The notes under the pieces were generated by a model. It was not told the DNA's origin and did not search any database. It saw nothing but the letters and a program-made list of their open reading frames with translations. A stretch of 64,000 nucleotides of DNA. It comes from a virus. Position 1 is the stretch's first letter, and every line of letters starts with the position of its first letter. Below, in pieces: positions 18,500-26,938 of this stretch. The position numbers were made by a program, and so were the translations under genes. Location: IMG/VR virus record IMGVR_UViG_3300042892_001725, positions 26,999 through 90,998 of that record. The stretch is one strand, 5' to 3'.

Positions 18500-19268
18500 T
18501 TTAGTAATTGGGAATACATCTCAGTTAAGTCATTATTTCCCCAATGATTATGAAAAAATATCGTCCCGAAACATAGATTTTGCAACACTTTGTTCTAAAA
18601 AGTATGACAAGGTTTTTTTATTATTTGCGGAACAACGAACTTTTTTAAATGAATCTGATGAGTTTTTTATAAAAACTAATTTTGATTATACGTTAGAAGT
18701 TATTAATAAGTTTAAAGACATCTCAAATAAGGTCATCATTTATTCAACATCAGAATTGTGGAATAAATACGACGGGTGTGTCTCCCTAAGTGATGAGTAT
18801 AACTATAATTACTCACCATATATTAAATCAAAAGAAATTCTCTGTAACTATATTAATCATAACAGAGATGTTTACCCTAACGTAATAATAATCTACCCAT
18901 TTAACTTTAATTCTGTTTATAGAAAAGAAGGGTTTCTCTTTGGTAAAATATTTGATTCAATACTGAACGATAAAAAAATATCTATTGGTGATATTAATTT
19001 TAATAGAGATTTAACCCACCCTAAAAACATTGTTGATGTTTCATTAAAAGCCGATAAAGATTGTATTGTTGGTTTAGGTGAATTAATCAATGTTCAAAAG
19101 TTTATTGAGGACATCTTTACAAAATTAAATAAAAACATTATAGATTACATAGAATACGACGAATCCAATAACTTAAAAATAAAAAGAGGTGGTTATTATA
19201 GTTGCGAAAAAACAATAGATTATAACGACCTAATCAACTTAACAATTAAAGACATATATGAGTATTAA
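18489..19268 (+). CDS. Short-chain dehydrogenase-like sugar-nucleotide enzyme (diverged)
   Basis: A 259-residue protein starting with GTG at 18489 (TTG at 18492 is also possible). It looks like a diverged extended SDR: a Rossmann start (NLVIGNTSQL) lacking the full GxxGxxG, a strand-Ser motif (VIIYSTSELWN), and a YxxxK pair in SPYIKSKEILCNYI. Extended SDRs epimerise, reduce or dehydrate nucleotide sugars. The altered nucleotide-binding loop makes activity uncertain. It overlaps the ColD-like gene downstream by 11 bp, so it may supply a reductase or epimerase step for the same sugar. Confidence 0.6.
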   Translation: MLSNLVIGNTSQLSHYFPNDYEKISSRNIDFATLCSKKYDKVFLLFAEQRTFLNESDEFFIKTNFDYTLEVINKFKDISNKVIIYSTSELWNKYDGCVSLSDEYNYNYSPYIKSKEILCNYINHNRDVYPNVIIIYPFNFNSVYRKEGFLFGKIFDSILNDKKISIGDINFNRDLTHPKNIVDVSLKADKDCIVGLGELINVQKFIEDIFTKLNKNIIDYIEYDESNNLKIKRGGYYSCEKTIDYNDLINLTIKDIYEY

Positions 19269-20409
19269 ACTAGTAAAGGACACTATTGATTTTGATGACA
19301 TCACCAAATTAATAGAATGGTTAAAAACCAATCCAAGATTAACTAAAGGAGAATTAACAACAACTTTTGAGGACTTATGGTCTAAATGGTTAGGGTGTAA
19401 GTATTCGGTATTTGTGAATTCCGGGTCTTCAGCCAATTTAGCGGCGATTTATTCGTTAATACTATCCGGTAAGTTAAAAAATAATAAAATTATTGTTCCA
19501 GCAGTTTCTTGGGTAACTACTGTGACACCGGCAATACAATTAGGATTAACGCCTATTATGTGTGATTGTGATAAGGATAATTTAGGTTTAGATATTAACC
19601 ATTTAAAAACGTTAATTAAAGAAGAAAACCCTTCCGCAATTATATTAGTTCACGTATTAGGTTTTCCTAATCATATGAAAGAAATCATTGAGCTATGTGA
19701 AGAAAATGATATTTTATTAATTGAGGATACTTGTGAATCTATTGGTTCAAAATACGGTGATAAACATTTAGGAACTTTTGGAGATTTATCAACCTTTTCA
19801 TTTTATTTTGGACATCATATGTCAACAATTGAAGGTGGTATGGTATCAACAGATAATGAAGAATTGTATCATATTTTATTATCCATTAGGTCGCACGGGT
19901 GGGACAGAGATTTACCTTTATCGAAACAAAAAGAATTACGCGAAAAATATAAGGTTAATGATTTTAAATCATTATACACCTTTTATTACCCGGGGTTTAA
20001 TTTAAGAGCAACTGACTTACAAGCGTTTATCGGAATTCAACAAATGGATAAATTAGACCATATTGTTGAATCTAGATATAAGAATTACATAAGATATAAA
20101 GAAGGTATCAAAAATGATTTTTGGGAGGTTAAACCAACAAGTAATTCCTATGTGTCAAATTTTTCTTATCCTATAATAACTAAAAATCTTGACAGATTGA
20201 TAACTGAATTACAAAATAATGATATCGAATGTCGACCATTAATTTGTGGGTCAATAAACGAACACCCATTTTGGTATGAAAGATATGGGAAACAAGAATT
20301 ACCTAATTCAAAGTTAGTACACGAATATGGTTTATACTTACCAAACAATCACCAAATGACTGAAGAAGAAATAACTAAAGTAATTAAAATTGTTAACGAA
20401 AATATATGA
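19258..20409 (+). CDS. colD: ColD-like GDP-4-keto-6-deoxy-D-mannose 3-dehydratase (DegT/aminotransferase fold)
   Basis: A 383-residue member of the DegT/DnrJ/EryC1/StrS fold. PLP-site features are NSGSSANLAAIYSL and LLIEDTCESIGSKYGD. At the position of the Schiff-base lysine the sequence is SFYFGHHMSTIEGGM, with His186-His187 instead of Lys. In ColD and in the E1 enzyme RfbH this Lys-to-His change converts an aminotransferase into a 3-dehydratase that makes 3-deoxy sugars. The following stretch (EELYHILLSIRSHGW, then NDIECRPLI) agrees with ColD as I remember it. Neighbours are a GDP-fucose/colitose synthase-like gene and gmd, the exact partners for GDP-L-colitose synthesis. Substrate is inferred from context. 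Confidence 0.8.
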   Translation: MSIKLVKDTIDFDDITKLIEWLKTNPRLTKGELTTTFEDLWSKWLGCKYSVFVNSGSSANLAAIYSLILSGKLKNNKIIVPAVSWVTTVTPAIQLGLTPIMCDCDKDNLGLDINHLKTLIKEENPSAIILVHVLGFPNHMKEIIELCEENDILLIEDTCESIGSKYGDKHLGTFGDLSTFSFYFGHHMSTIEGGMVSTDNEELYHILLSIRSHGWDRDLPLSKQKELREKYKVNDFKSLYTFYYPGFNLRATDLQAFIGIQQMDKLDHIVESRYKNYIRYKEGIKNDFWEVKPTSNSYVSNFSYPIITKNLDRLITELQNNDIECRPLICGSINEHPFWYERYGKQELPNSKLVHEYGLYLPNNHQMTEEEITKVIKIVNENI

Positions 20410-21308
20410 AAAAATTATTAGTAACCGGTGGTAATGGTTTAGTTGGTTCTTCCATTACTTCTGATGTAAAAATTGGTAAAGAGTATGATTTGAGAAATAT
20501 TGAAGAAACCGATAAAATGTTTGAATACCATAAACCAACTCACGTTATTCATTGTGCCGGTAAAGTAGGTGGTCTTAGTGCCAATATGAATTATAAAGGA
20601 GAGTTTTTTTACGATAACATAATGATTAACACTAACGTTATTGAATCGGCCAGAAAAAATAATGTTAAAAAATTAGTATCATTTTTATCAACTTGTGTAT
20701 TTCCGGACAATATTGAATACCCAATAACTGAGAAAAAAATTCACTTAGGAGCCCCTCACTTTTCAAATTACCCATACGCATACGCAAAAAGAATGGCTGA
20801 TATTCAAATAAGAGCTTATAGGGAACAATATGGGTTAGAATATGTGTCAGTAATCCCAACAAACATTTACGGACCAAATGATAATTTTTCATTAGACACC
20901 GGTCACGTAATCCCTATGTTATTACATAAAATGTATAACGCTCAAAGAGATAACGCTGATTTTGTTGTTTGGGGTAGTGGAACACCATTAAGGGAATTTA
21001 TATATTCTAAAGATATCGCAAAATTATCTGAATGGGCCTTAGACAATTATAATGAATCAGAACCTATTATATTCAGTAACTCAAATGAAATTAGTATTAA
21101 AGATTTGGTTGATTTATTAGTTAATGAGTTTAACTTTAAAGGGAAAGTAATATTTGACAAAACAAAACCTGATGGTCAATTTAGAAAACCATCGGATAAT
21201 TCAAAATTAAAATCGTATTTACCTAATTTTGAATTTACCCCAATTGAACAGGGATTAAAAGAAACAATAAATTGGTTTATAGAAAATTATGAAAACACAA
21301 GAAAATAA
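20406..21308 (+). CDS. GDP-L-fucose synthase / GDP-L-colitose synthase-like enzyme
   Basis: A 300-residue extended SDR. The NAD(P) motif is LLVTGGNGLVGSSI. GKVGGLSANMNYKGEFFYDN and LVSFLSTCVFPDN are characteristic of GDP-4-keto-6-deoxymannose epimerase/reductases, and the catalytic pair is in YPYAYAKRM. These enzymes epimerise C3/C5 and reduce C4 to give GDP-L-fucose. The close relative ColC acts at C5 and C4 on the 3-deoxy substrate to give GDP-L-colitose. The ColD-like gene immediately upstream (4-bp overlap) favours the ColC role, but the sequence alone does not decide. It overlaps gmd by 20 bp. Confidence 0.8.
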   Translation: MKKLLVTGGNGLVGSSITSDVKIGKEYDLRNIEETDKMFEYHKPTHVIHCAGKVGGLSANMNYKGEFFYDNIMINTNVIESARKNNVKKLVSFLSTCVFPDNIEYPITEKKIHLGAPHFSNYPYAYAKRMADIQIRAYREQYGLEYVSVIPTNIYGPNDNFSLDTGHVIPMLLHKMYNAQRDNADFVVWGSGTPLREFIYSKDIAKLSEWALDNYNESEPIIFSNSNEISIKDLVDLLVNEFNFKGKVIFDKTKPDGQFRKPSDNSKLKSYLPNFEFTPIEQGLKETINWFIENYENTRK

Positions 21309-22278
21309 AATTGCTTTAATTACAGGGATTAATGGTCAAGATGGTTCTTATCTTGCAGAATTCTTAATAGAAAAAGGATATGAAGTTCACGGAACTTTAA
21401 AAAGAAATTCAGTAGCAGAAAATCAAACATCAAGATTGGATAAAGTATATGATAAAGTTAAATTACATTACGCTGATTTAACTGACTTATCATCATTAGT
21501 ACGAGTTATTAGTGAGGTTAAACCAATTGAGATATATAATTTAGCCGCTCAGTCACACGTAAGAATATCATTTGACCAACCATTATACACCGCAAATGTT
21601 ACTGGAATAGGAACTTTAAATGTTTTAGAGTCGGTTAAATTATTAGACCCATCTATTAAAATTTATCAAGCGTCATCATCAGAAATGTTTGGTAATTCAA
21701 TTGATACCGATGGATATCAAAGAGAAACTACACCATTGAACCCTGTATCACCTTACGGATGTGCCAAAGTTTTTAGTTACAATATTTGTCGTAACTATAG
21801 AAATTCTTATGGTATGTTCATATCAAACGGAATATTATTCAACCACGAATCACCAAGAAGAGGAACTAACTTTGTAACTAATAAAGTCTGTAAAGAGGCC
21901 GTTAAAATTAAATTTGGATTATCGAATGAACTTAAACTAGGTAACTTAGATGCTACTCGAGATTGGGGACACGCTAAAGATTATGTTAAAGTAATGTGGG
22001 AGATTCTTCAATTGGATAAACCTGATGATTTTGTATGTGCAACAGGGATATCACATTCAGTACAAGACCTATGTGAGTATGTTTTTGGAAAATTAGATTT
22101 AGATTGGGAATTATATGTGAAACAAGATGAGAAGTTTTTAAGACCGGAAGAATTACATAATTTAAAAGGTGACCCATCAAAATTAGTAAAAGCAACGGGA
22201 TGGACTCACGACTATACCTTTGAAACTATGTTAGACGAAATGATTGAACATTGGTTAACATATTATAAACAACAATAA
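21289..22278 (+). CDS. gmd: GDP-mannose 4,6-dehydratase
   Basis: A 329-residue protein that converts GDP-D-mannose to GDP-4-keto-6-deoxy-D-mannose, the branch point for fucose, colitose, perosamine and rhamnose. Hallmarks are ALITGINGQDGSYLAEFL (NADP loop), YNLAAQSHV, QASSSEMFG (catalytic Ser/Glu), VSPYGCAKVF (Tyr/Lys) and NHESPRRGTNFVTNKV, the GMD signature. It is about 40 residues shorter than typical GMD (near 370), with the core intact. It completes the GDP-sugar trio with the two genes upstream. The host would have to provide GDP-mannose. Confidence 0.92.
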   Translation: MKTQENKIALITGINGQDGSYLAEFLIEKGYEVHGTLKRNSVAENQTSRLDKVYDKVKLHYADLTDLSSLVRVISEVKPIEIYNLAAQSHVRISFDQPLYTANVTGIGTLNVLESVKLLDPSIKIYQASSSEMFGNSIDTDGYQRETTPLNPVSPYGCAKVFSYNICRNYRNSYGMFISNGILFNHESPRRGTNFVTNKVCKEAVKIKFGLSNELKLGNLDATRDWGHAKDYVKVMWEILQLDKPDDFVCATGISHSVQDLCEYVFGKLDLDWELYVKQDEKFLRPEELHNLKGDPSKLVKATGWTHDYTFETMLDEMIEHWLTYYKQQ

Positions 22279-22285
22279 TTAAAAA

Positions 22286-23047
22286 ATGGCTGAAGCTAGA
22301 AAAAGAAAACCAACAACAACTCCGACTCCGGAAGTCACCGGTAAACCGGTAAGTAAAAAAGATTTAATTGGTCAAATCATCAGGAGAAAAACTAAAGAAA
22401 AGTTTTTAACAGTAAATCAAAAAAAGTATTACGATACTCTAATTGAAAGTGAAATTACTGTTTGTTCCGGACCAGCGGGCGTTGGTAAAAGTTACATAAC
22501 AATGAAAGCTGCAATTGATTTATTATCAGACCCAAAAACTCCTTATGAGAAAATTATCATTGTTAGACCGGCGGTTGAAGCCGAAGAAAAATTAGGTTCA
22601 CTACCCGGTAACGTAGAAGAAAAATTAGACCCATATATTTTTCCATCATATTATTTATTAAATAAAATTATTGGAAAAGAATCTCGTGAAAAACTTAAAG
22701 AGATTGAAGTTATTGAAGTATTTGCATTAGCGTTTATGAGAGGTATGAATATTGATAATTCTATTCTAATATTTGAAGAAGGTCAGAATGCCTCGCCAAG
22801 TCAAATGAAACTTCTTTTAACAAGAATTGGGTTTAACAGTAAATTCTTCATATCAGGTGATGTGGAACAATCGGACAAATATAAAAATAAAACCCACAGT
22901 GGTTTATGGGACGCAATCGAAAAGTTTAGAGATGATGACTATGTGTCAACGTTTGAATTTAAAGATAAAAACGATATTGTACGAAACCCATTAATTAGTA
23001 AGATATTACGTAAATACGATAACGAACCGGATGAGAATAGCAATTGA
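22286..23047 (+). CDS. phoH: PhoH-like ATPase
   Basis: A 253-residue P-loop protein. Walker A is GPAGVGKS at 62-69; a Walker B-like strand with acidic pair is ILIFEEGQNASPSQMK; the downstream conserved segments are LTRIGFNSKFFISGDVEQSD and HSGLWDAIEKF. PhoH relatives are predicted RNA-linked ATPases or helicases and are common in T4-like marine phages, where their role is unsettled. The first 35 residues are Thr/Pro/Lys-rich and probably flexible. It overlaps the following HAD-like gene by 17 bp. Confidence 0.9.
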   Translation: MAEARKRKPTTTPTPEVTGKPVSKKDLIGQIIRRKTKEKFLTVNQKKYYDTLIESEITVCSGPAGVGKSYITMKAAIDLLSDPKTPYEKIIIVRPAVEAEEKLGSLPGNVEEKLDPYIFPSYYLLNKIIGKESREKLKEIEVIEVFALAFMRGMNIDNSILIFEEGQNASPSQMKLLLTRIGFNSKFFISGDVEQSDKYKNKTHSGLWDAIEKFRDDDYVSTFEFKDKNDIVRNPLISKILRKYDNEPDENSN

Positions 23048-23627
23048 GATTAACGGAGTATTAAGAAATACAATAGATAAAATAGAACAAACCTATCAAA
23101 AATATATGATAGATAAGACGGAGGGGTTGGAAGACGAAGAATCTTTTAAATATGAGATATCCCTACCGGTAGATAGTTTAAATCTTAGAAATCATTTTAA
23201 GTTCCAAACGGACGAAGAATTATATTCATTTTTATATGAGGAGTTTCCTATGGAAATTTTTGGACACTCTCAATCAACTGAATATTCAACCTTCAATGAT
23301 TTAAATGAGATATACGTAAATTTAAGAGATAATCACGACATATTAATTGTGTCTGATGAAATGGGTAGGTCAAAACCATCATCGTTATTCTTCTTATCAA
23401 AATTTGGTTGTCAGATAGAAAAAGTAAAATTCTATAGTAATATGACAATAAATTCAATGTGGGACGAAATTGATGTTTTACTTACGGCTAATCCCGCCTT
23501 ATTATTAGAACATCCGGATGATAAAATTATCATACAATATCAAACGGAATACAATAAACATATCAAATTAGACAATTCTATAACAACAATTAAAGAATTA
23601 GAATTTGAATTAACAAAAATAATATAA
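23031..23627 (+). CDS. Degenerate HAD-like protein
   Basis: A 198-residue protein that keeps the HAD phosphatase layout. The N-terminus IAIEINGVLRNT corresponds to motif I (usually DxDGxL), with Glu and Asn at the two Asp positions. Motif II is ILIVSDEMG, and a late acidic strand is DEIDVLLTANPALL. Loss of the nucleophilic Asp suggests it is not an active phosphatase, unless Glu substitutes. In T4-like phages small HAD proteins act as 5' nucleotidases or polynucleotide phosphatases. Its gene is coupled to phoH upstream and to a 92-residue protein downstream (TAATG). Confidence 0.5.
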   Translation: MRIAIEINGVLRNTIDKIEQTYQKYMIDKTEGLEDEESFKYEISLPVDSLNLRNHFKFQTDEELYSFLYEEFPMEIFGHSQSTEYSTFNDLNEIYVNLRDNHDILIVSDEMGRSKPSSLFFLSKFGCQIEKVKFYSNMTINSMWDEIDVLLTANPALLLEHPDDKIIIQYQTEYNKHIKLDNSITTIKELEFELTKII

Positions 23628-23905
23628 TGTTAAAAGTATTAGGTGAAAATTATTATTTGGATTTAGACAAAATAGATGACTACGTTCAAATTAAAGGGGA
23701 TAAAGTTGTTACCTCAGGTATTACAGAATCAACCCACATTAGTATAATTAAATATGAAACGGTTAAATTAATGATGGAAATAATTATGGACGAACCGGAA
23801 GAGATTGATGAACAATTAGGTGCAAAGGGTACTAACAATTTATCAATACCATTTAAAATTGCGTTTAACACGCTACTTTATAAAAACTTACTAAATAAAA
23901 TATAA
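23627..23905 (+). CDS. Hypothetical protein
   Basis: A 92-residue protein of unknown function. A beta N-terminus (LKVLGENYYLDLDKIDDYV) is followed by a helical middle containing an acidic stretch (MDEPEEIDEQLG) and a hydrophobic C-terminal helix (FKIAFNTLLYKNLLNKI). Its start overlaps the stop of the HAD-like gene and it ends 1 bp before the next gene, so it is clearly within the operon. No family recognised. Confidence 0.65.
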   Translation: MLKVLGENYYLDLDKIDDYVQIKGDKVVTSGITESTHISIIKYETVKLMMEIIMDEPEEIDEQLGAKGTNNLSIPFKIAFNTLLYKNLLNKI

Positions 23906-23906
23906 T

Positions 23907-24962
23907 ATGAATCAAGAACAAATTACAAAATTAGAATTGTCTATTGAGAATATGAAAAATAAGAAATCTAGAATTTATCTTATTGCTCAAGACACCAAAG
24001 GTAACGCTAAAGCATCTATTGCTTACATCTATAGATTAGCGTTATCATTATTAAACGCCGGGTATAACCCAATTATTTTACACGAAACTCCTGATTACAC
24101 TGGTGTATCTGAATGGTTAGGTGAAGAATATATGGTAATACCACATAAATCAATTGAGGGTCAGAATTTAGATGTTTCTCCGGAAGACTTAATTATCATC
24201 CCGGAACTATACGGTTTTGTTATGTCTCAAGTTAACAATTTACCTTGTGGTAAAATTGTATTATGTCAATCATACGACCATATGTTAGAAACGTTACAGC
24301 CAGGACAATCTTGGAGTGACTTAGGATTTTTAAAATGTATAACAACATCAAACAAACAAAAAGAACAAATCGAAAGTGTTATGAGAAACATATCTTTTGA
24401 TATCTTAACTCCATACATTTCTGATAGTTTTAAACCTCAAACCTTACCCGCAAAACCAATCATTACAGTACATTCAAGAGACCAAAGAGATACGGTTAAC
24501 TTAATTAAAACATTCTACATTAAATTTCCTCAATATAGATGGGTAACCTTCAGAGATATGAGAAGTCTAACAGAAAAAGAATTTTCAACCGGGTTGGAAG
24601 AATCTTGTTTATCAGTATGGATTGATGAGACAAGTGCTTATGGAACATACCCATTAGAATCTATGAAATGTGGAATACCTGTATTAGGTTTAGTTCCTAG
24701 TTTAATTCCTGAATGGATGAGTGAGGAAAATGGTTTATGGATTAACAATAAAATACAATTAGTTGACTTCATTGCCGATTATTTACAAAATTGGTTAGAG
24801 GATAATGTAAACGAAAACTTATTTATTCAAATGAAAAAAACTGTTGATTCATTACCAACTAAAGAATCTTTTGAAAAAGAATCTGTTGAATTATTTGATA
24901 AATATTTAACGTCAAGACAAGAATCTTTTACTGAACAATTATCTAAACTACAAACAATTTAA
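23907..24962 (+). CDS. Glycosyltransferase, GT-B fold
   Basis: A 351-residue protein. The N-terminal domain has IYLIAQDTKGNAKASIAYIY followed by LNAGYNPIILHE. The C-terminal domain contains a donor-binding region (CLSVWIDETSAYGTYPLESM) and KCGIPVLGLVPSLIPEWM, the pattern of GT4-type enzymes with an E-x7-E-like element. It follows the PhoH/HAD genes and is paired with a GT2-type gene 7 bp downstream. Sugar and acceptor are unknown. Confidence 0.8.
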   Translation: MNQEQITKLELSIENMKNKKSRIYLIAQDTKGNAKASIAYIYRLALSLLNAGYNPIILHETPDYTGVSEWLGEEYMVIPHKSIEGQNLDVSPEDLIIIPELYGFVMSQVNNLPCGKIVLCQSYDHMLETLQPGQSWSDLGFLKCITTSNKQKEQIESVMRNISFDILTPYISDSFKPQTLPAKPIITVHSRDQRDTVNLIKTFYIKFPQYRWVTFRDMRSLTEKEFSTGLEESCLSVWIDETSAYGTYPLESMKCGIPVLGLVPSLIPEWMSEENGLWINNKIQLVDFIADYLQNWLEDNVNENLFIQMKKTVDSLPTKESFEKESVELFDKYLTSRQESFTEQLSKLQTI

Positions 24963-24969
24963 GAACAAT

Positions 24970-25782
24970 ATGGAAGAAATTAAAACATTTGATGTATCGG
25001 TTATCTTACCGATTAAATCGTCTAAAGCACGAGATTTTGACGAATACTTTAAAAAAGCTATCGATTCGTTAAGAATACAAAAAACAGAAATAAAAGAACT
25101 TGTTATTGTTCATACTAACGAAACATCTTTAGTTGAATACTTAAACGATTTTGACTTTGGTGATTTACCGGTAATTAAAGTTGAGTGGACTAAAGAACCA
25201 AATTACTCGGCACAAATTAACTATGGTGTTAGAAGTGCAAAATCAACGTGGGTTTCATTGTTTGAATTTGATGATGAATATTCTTCAATTTGGTTTAAGA
25301 ACGTTCTTAAATATTCTGAAATATATCCTGAGGTATCGGCATTTTTACCAATAGTTGTTGACGTAGACCAAAACACAAATTTTGCGGGTTTCACTAATGA
25401 GGCAACATTCGCAGCAAATTTTACACCTGAAATGGGAATCTTAACAAATGAAACGTTAATGGATTATCAAAATTTCCAACTATCAGGGATAGTAATTAAA
25501 AAAGAATCATTCATTGATTATGGATTGTTAAAACCATCGTTTAAATTAACCTTTGGGTACGAATTCTTTTTAAGAATGACATACAACTCAATAAGAATTA
25601 TGACAATTCCTAAAATTGGTTACAAACATATGAACTTACGTGAAGGTTCTATTTTTTGGAATTACAAAAATGGTGACGATATCATTTCCCCGGACGAGGT
25701 TAAATTTTGGGTAGAGTCAGCAAAAAAAGAGTTTTTCTTTATTAATGACAGAGCCATAAAATACGAATCTCAAGAATCGTAA
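24970..25782 (+). CDS. Glycosyltransferase family 2-like protein
   Basis: A 270-residue GT-A-type protein. The N-terminus DVSVILPIKSSKARDFDEYF and VIVHTNETS represent the first beta strands of a GT2 fold. WVSLFEFDDEYSSIWF holds the DxD-type donor/metal site. The later part (LKLTFGYEFFLRM-like and IPKIGYKHMNLREGS) corresponds to the acceptor side. It ends with a 1-bp overlap with the gp55-like sigma gene, so the sugar operon runs directly into a transcription factor gene. Confidence 0.78.
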   Translation: MEEIKTFDVSVILPIKSSKARDFDEYFKKAIDSLRIQKTEIKELVIVHTNETSLVEYLNDFDFGDLPVIKVEWTKEPNYSAQINYGVRSAKSTWVSLFEFDDEYSSIWFKNVLKYSEIYPEVSAFLPIVVDVDQNTNFAGFTNEATFAANFTPEMGILTNETLMDYQNFQLSGIVIKKESFIDYGLLKPSFKLTFGYEFFLRMTYNSIRIMTIPKIGYKHMNLREGSIFWNYKNGDDIISPDEVKFWVESAKKEFFFINDRAIKYESQES

Positions 25783-26531
25783 TGACTGAATCAGTTAATT
25801 TGACAGGAGACACCAGCGTTGAGTTAAAGAAGAAAGGTAGAAAACCAACCCAATTAAATTATTTTGATGTTCGAGAAGAACTGGCAGTTGTTCGATTTTT
25901 AGAAACCGAATGTCATCACGAGAGAAATAAAATTTATAATGAGTTTTTATTAAAACCTTTAGATAAGATGATATCTTCGATTATAAGAAGATACAAATTA
26001 TATAGAAAAGACATGGATTTTAATGAAATCCATACAGATACTCACTCATTCTTAATAACAAAAATAGATAAGTTTAAGCCTTCTAAAGAAAAGAAGGCTT
26101 ACTCTTATTTTGGAACCATATGTAAAAATTATCTTATGGGTCAAATTATTAAGGACCAAAAAGAAACTAATAGAAAAATTTCTTACGAAGATATTTCAAC
26201 TAGTTTAGAAAACGATGAAGGGTTCGCATATTACATTGAAAATGATAATTTAGATTCTGAAAGGATTATTCATCATTTTTTAATCAAATTAGATTTGTTT
26301 GTTAAAAATGAAAATCTAAGTGAGAATGAAATAAAACTCGGACAAGCATTATACGATTTATTCGATAATTATGAAAATATTTTTGTGGGTAACGACAATA
26401 ATAAATTCAACAAGAATATAATATTACTCTCATTGAGGGAAATGACCAACCTTTCTACTAAAGAAATTAGAGGGTCAATGAAGAAATATAAAAATATGTA
26501 TTTTGAGTTAGTCCAAACTATGGTTAAATAA
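25782..26531 (+). CDS. Late-transcription sigma factor, T4 gp55-like
   Basis: A 249-residue protein resembling the small gp55-type sigma factors of T4-like phages, which direct host RNA polymerase to late promoters. Recognisable parts are a sigma region 2-like helix (NEFLLKPLDKMISSIIRRYK), FKPSKEKKAYSYFGTICKNY (the conserved aYsYF-x-x-I element) and KDQKETNRKISYED. The C-terminus is divergent. T4 gp55 is 185 residues, so this is longer. It is cotranscribed with the glycan operon and lies directly before the tail genes. The TATTTAT boxes ahead of late genes are its likely targets; that link is inference. Confidence 0.75.
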   Translation: MTESVNLTGDTSVELKKKGRKPTQLNYFDVREELAVVRFLETECHHERNKIYNEFLLKPLDKMISSIIRRYKLYRKDMDFNEIHTDTHSFLITKIDKFKPSKEKKAYSYFGTICKNYLMGQIIKDQKETNRKISYEDISTSLENDEGFAYYIENDNLDSERIIHHFLIKLDLFVKNENLSENEIKLGQALYDLFDNYENIFVGNDNNKFNKNIILLSLREMTNLSTKEIRGSMKKYKNMYFELVQTMVK

Positions 26532-26545
26532 AATCCAATATTAAA

Positions 26546-26553
26546 TATTTATT
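26546..26553 (+). promoter_or_regulatory. TATTTAT late-promoter-like box
   Basis: TATTTATT, 3 nt before the ATG at 26557. If used as a -10 box the transcript would be essentially leaderless. Confidence 0.4.
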
Positions 26554-26556
26554 GTT

Positions 26557-26937
26557 ATGGCAAGACCGACAAAAAAAGAAATTAATCTTTCAAAAGAATC
26601 AATGTTATCATTGATGCAGGAAATCTATAACGAAGTTGTGGAACAACGAAATACTGCAATAAGAATACAAAACAAGATGTTAACAATGATGAAAGAACCG
26701 GAGGATATGACTGTCATTGGTCCGGTTATCGAAAAACAACAAAAAATTGTTAACGACTGTATTGAGAAAAAACTAACCCTATCTAAGTTACAATCTTCTA
26801 TGTGGGAAAAATCTAACGCTAATAAAGATAGTGGAGCAGGATTCTCAATAACTGATTTAGGGGATGATGAACTATTCAGAACTCTAATGGAAAAAGACAT
26901 TTCAAAAGATAACGATTCTTATAAAATGAAAAAATAA
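26557..26937 (+). CDS. Hypothetical helical protein
   Basis: A 126-residue, largely helical protein (SMLSLMQEIYNEVVEQRNTA, VIEKQQKIVNDCIEKKLTLS) of unknown function. Heptad-like spacing suggests a coiled coil. It begins a plus-strand block of tail-type genes just after the sigma gene and lies 1 bp before the 631-residue protein. It could be a small tail or baseplate assembly protein, inferred from position only. Confidence 0.7.
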   Translation: MARPTKKEINLSKESMLSLMQEIYNEVVEQRNTAIRIQNKMLTMMKEPEDMTVIGPVIEKQQKIVNDCIEKKLTLSKLQSSMWEKSNANKDSGAGFSITDLGDDELFRTLMEKDISKDNDSYKMKK

Positions 26938-26938
26938 T

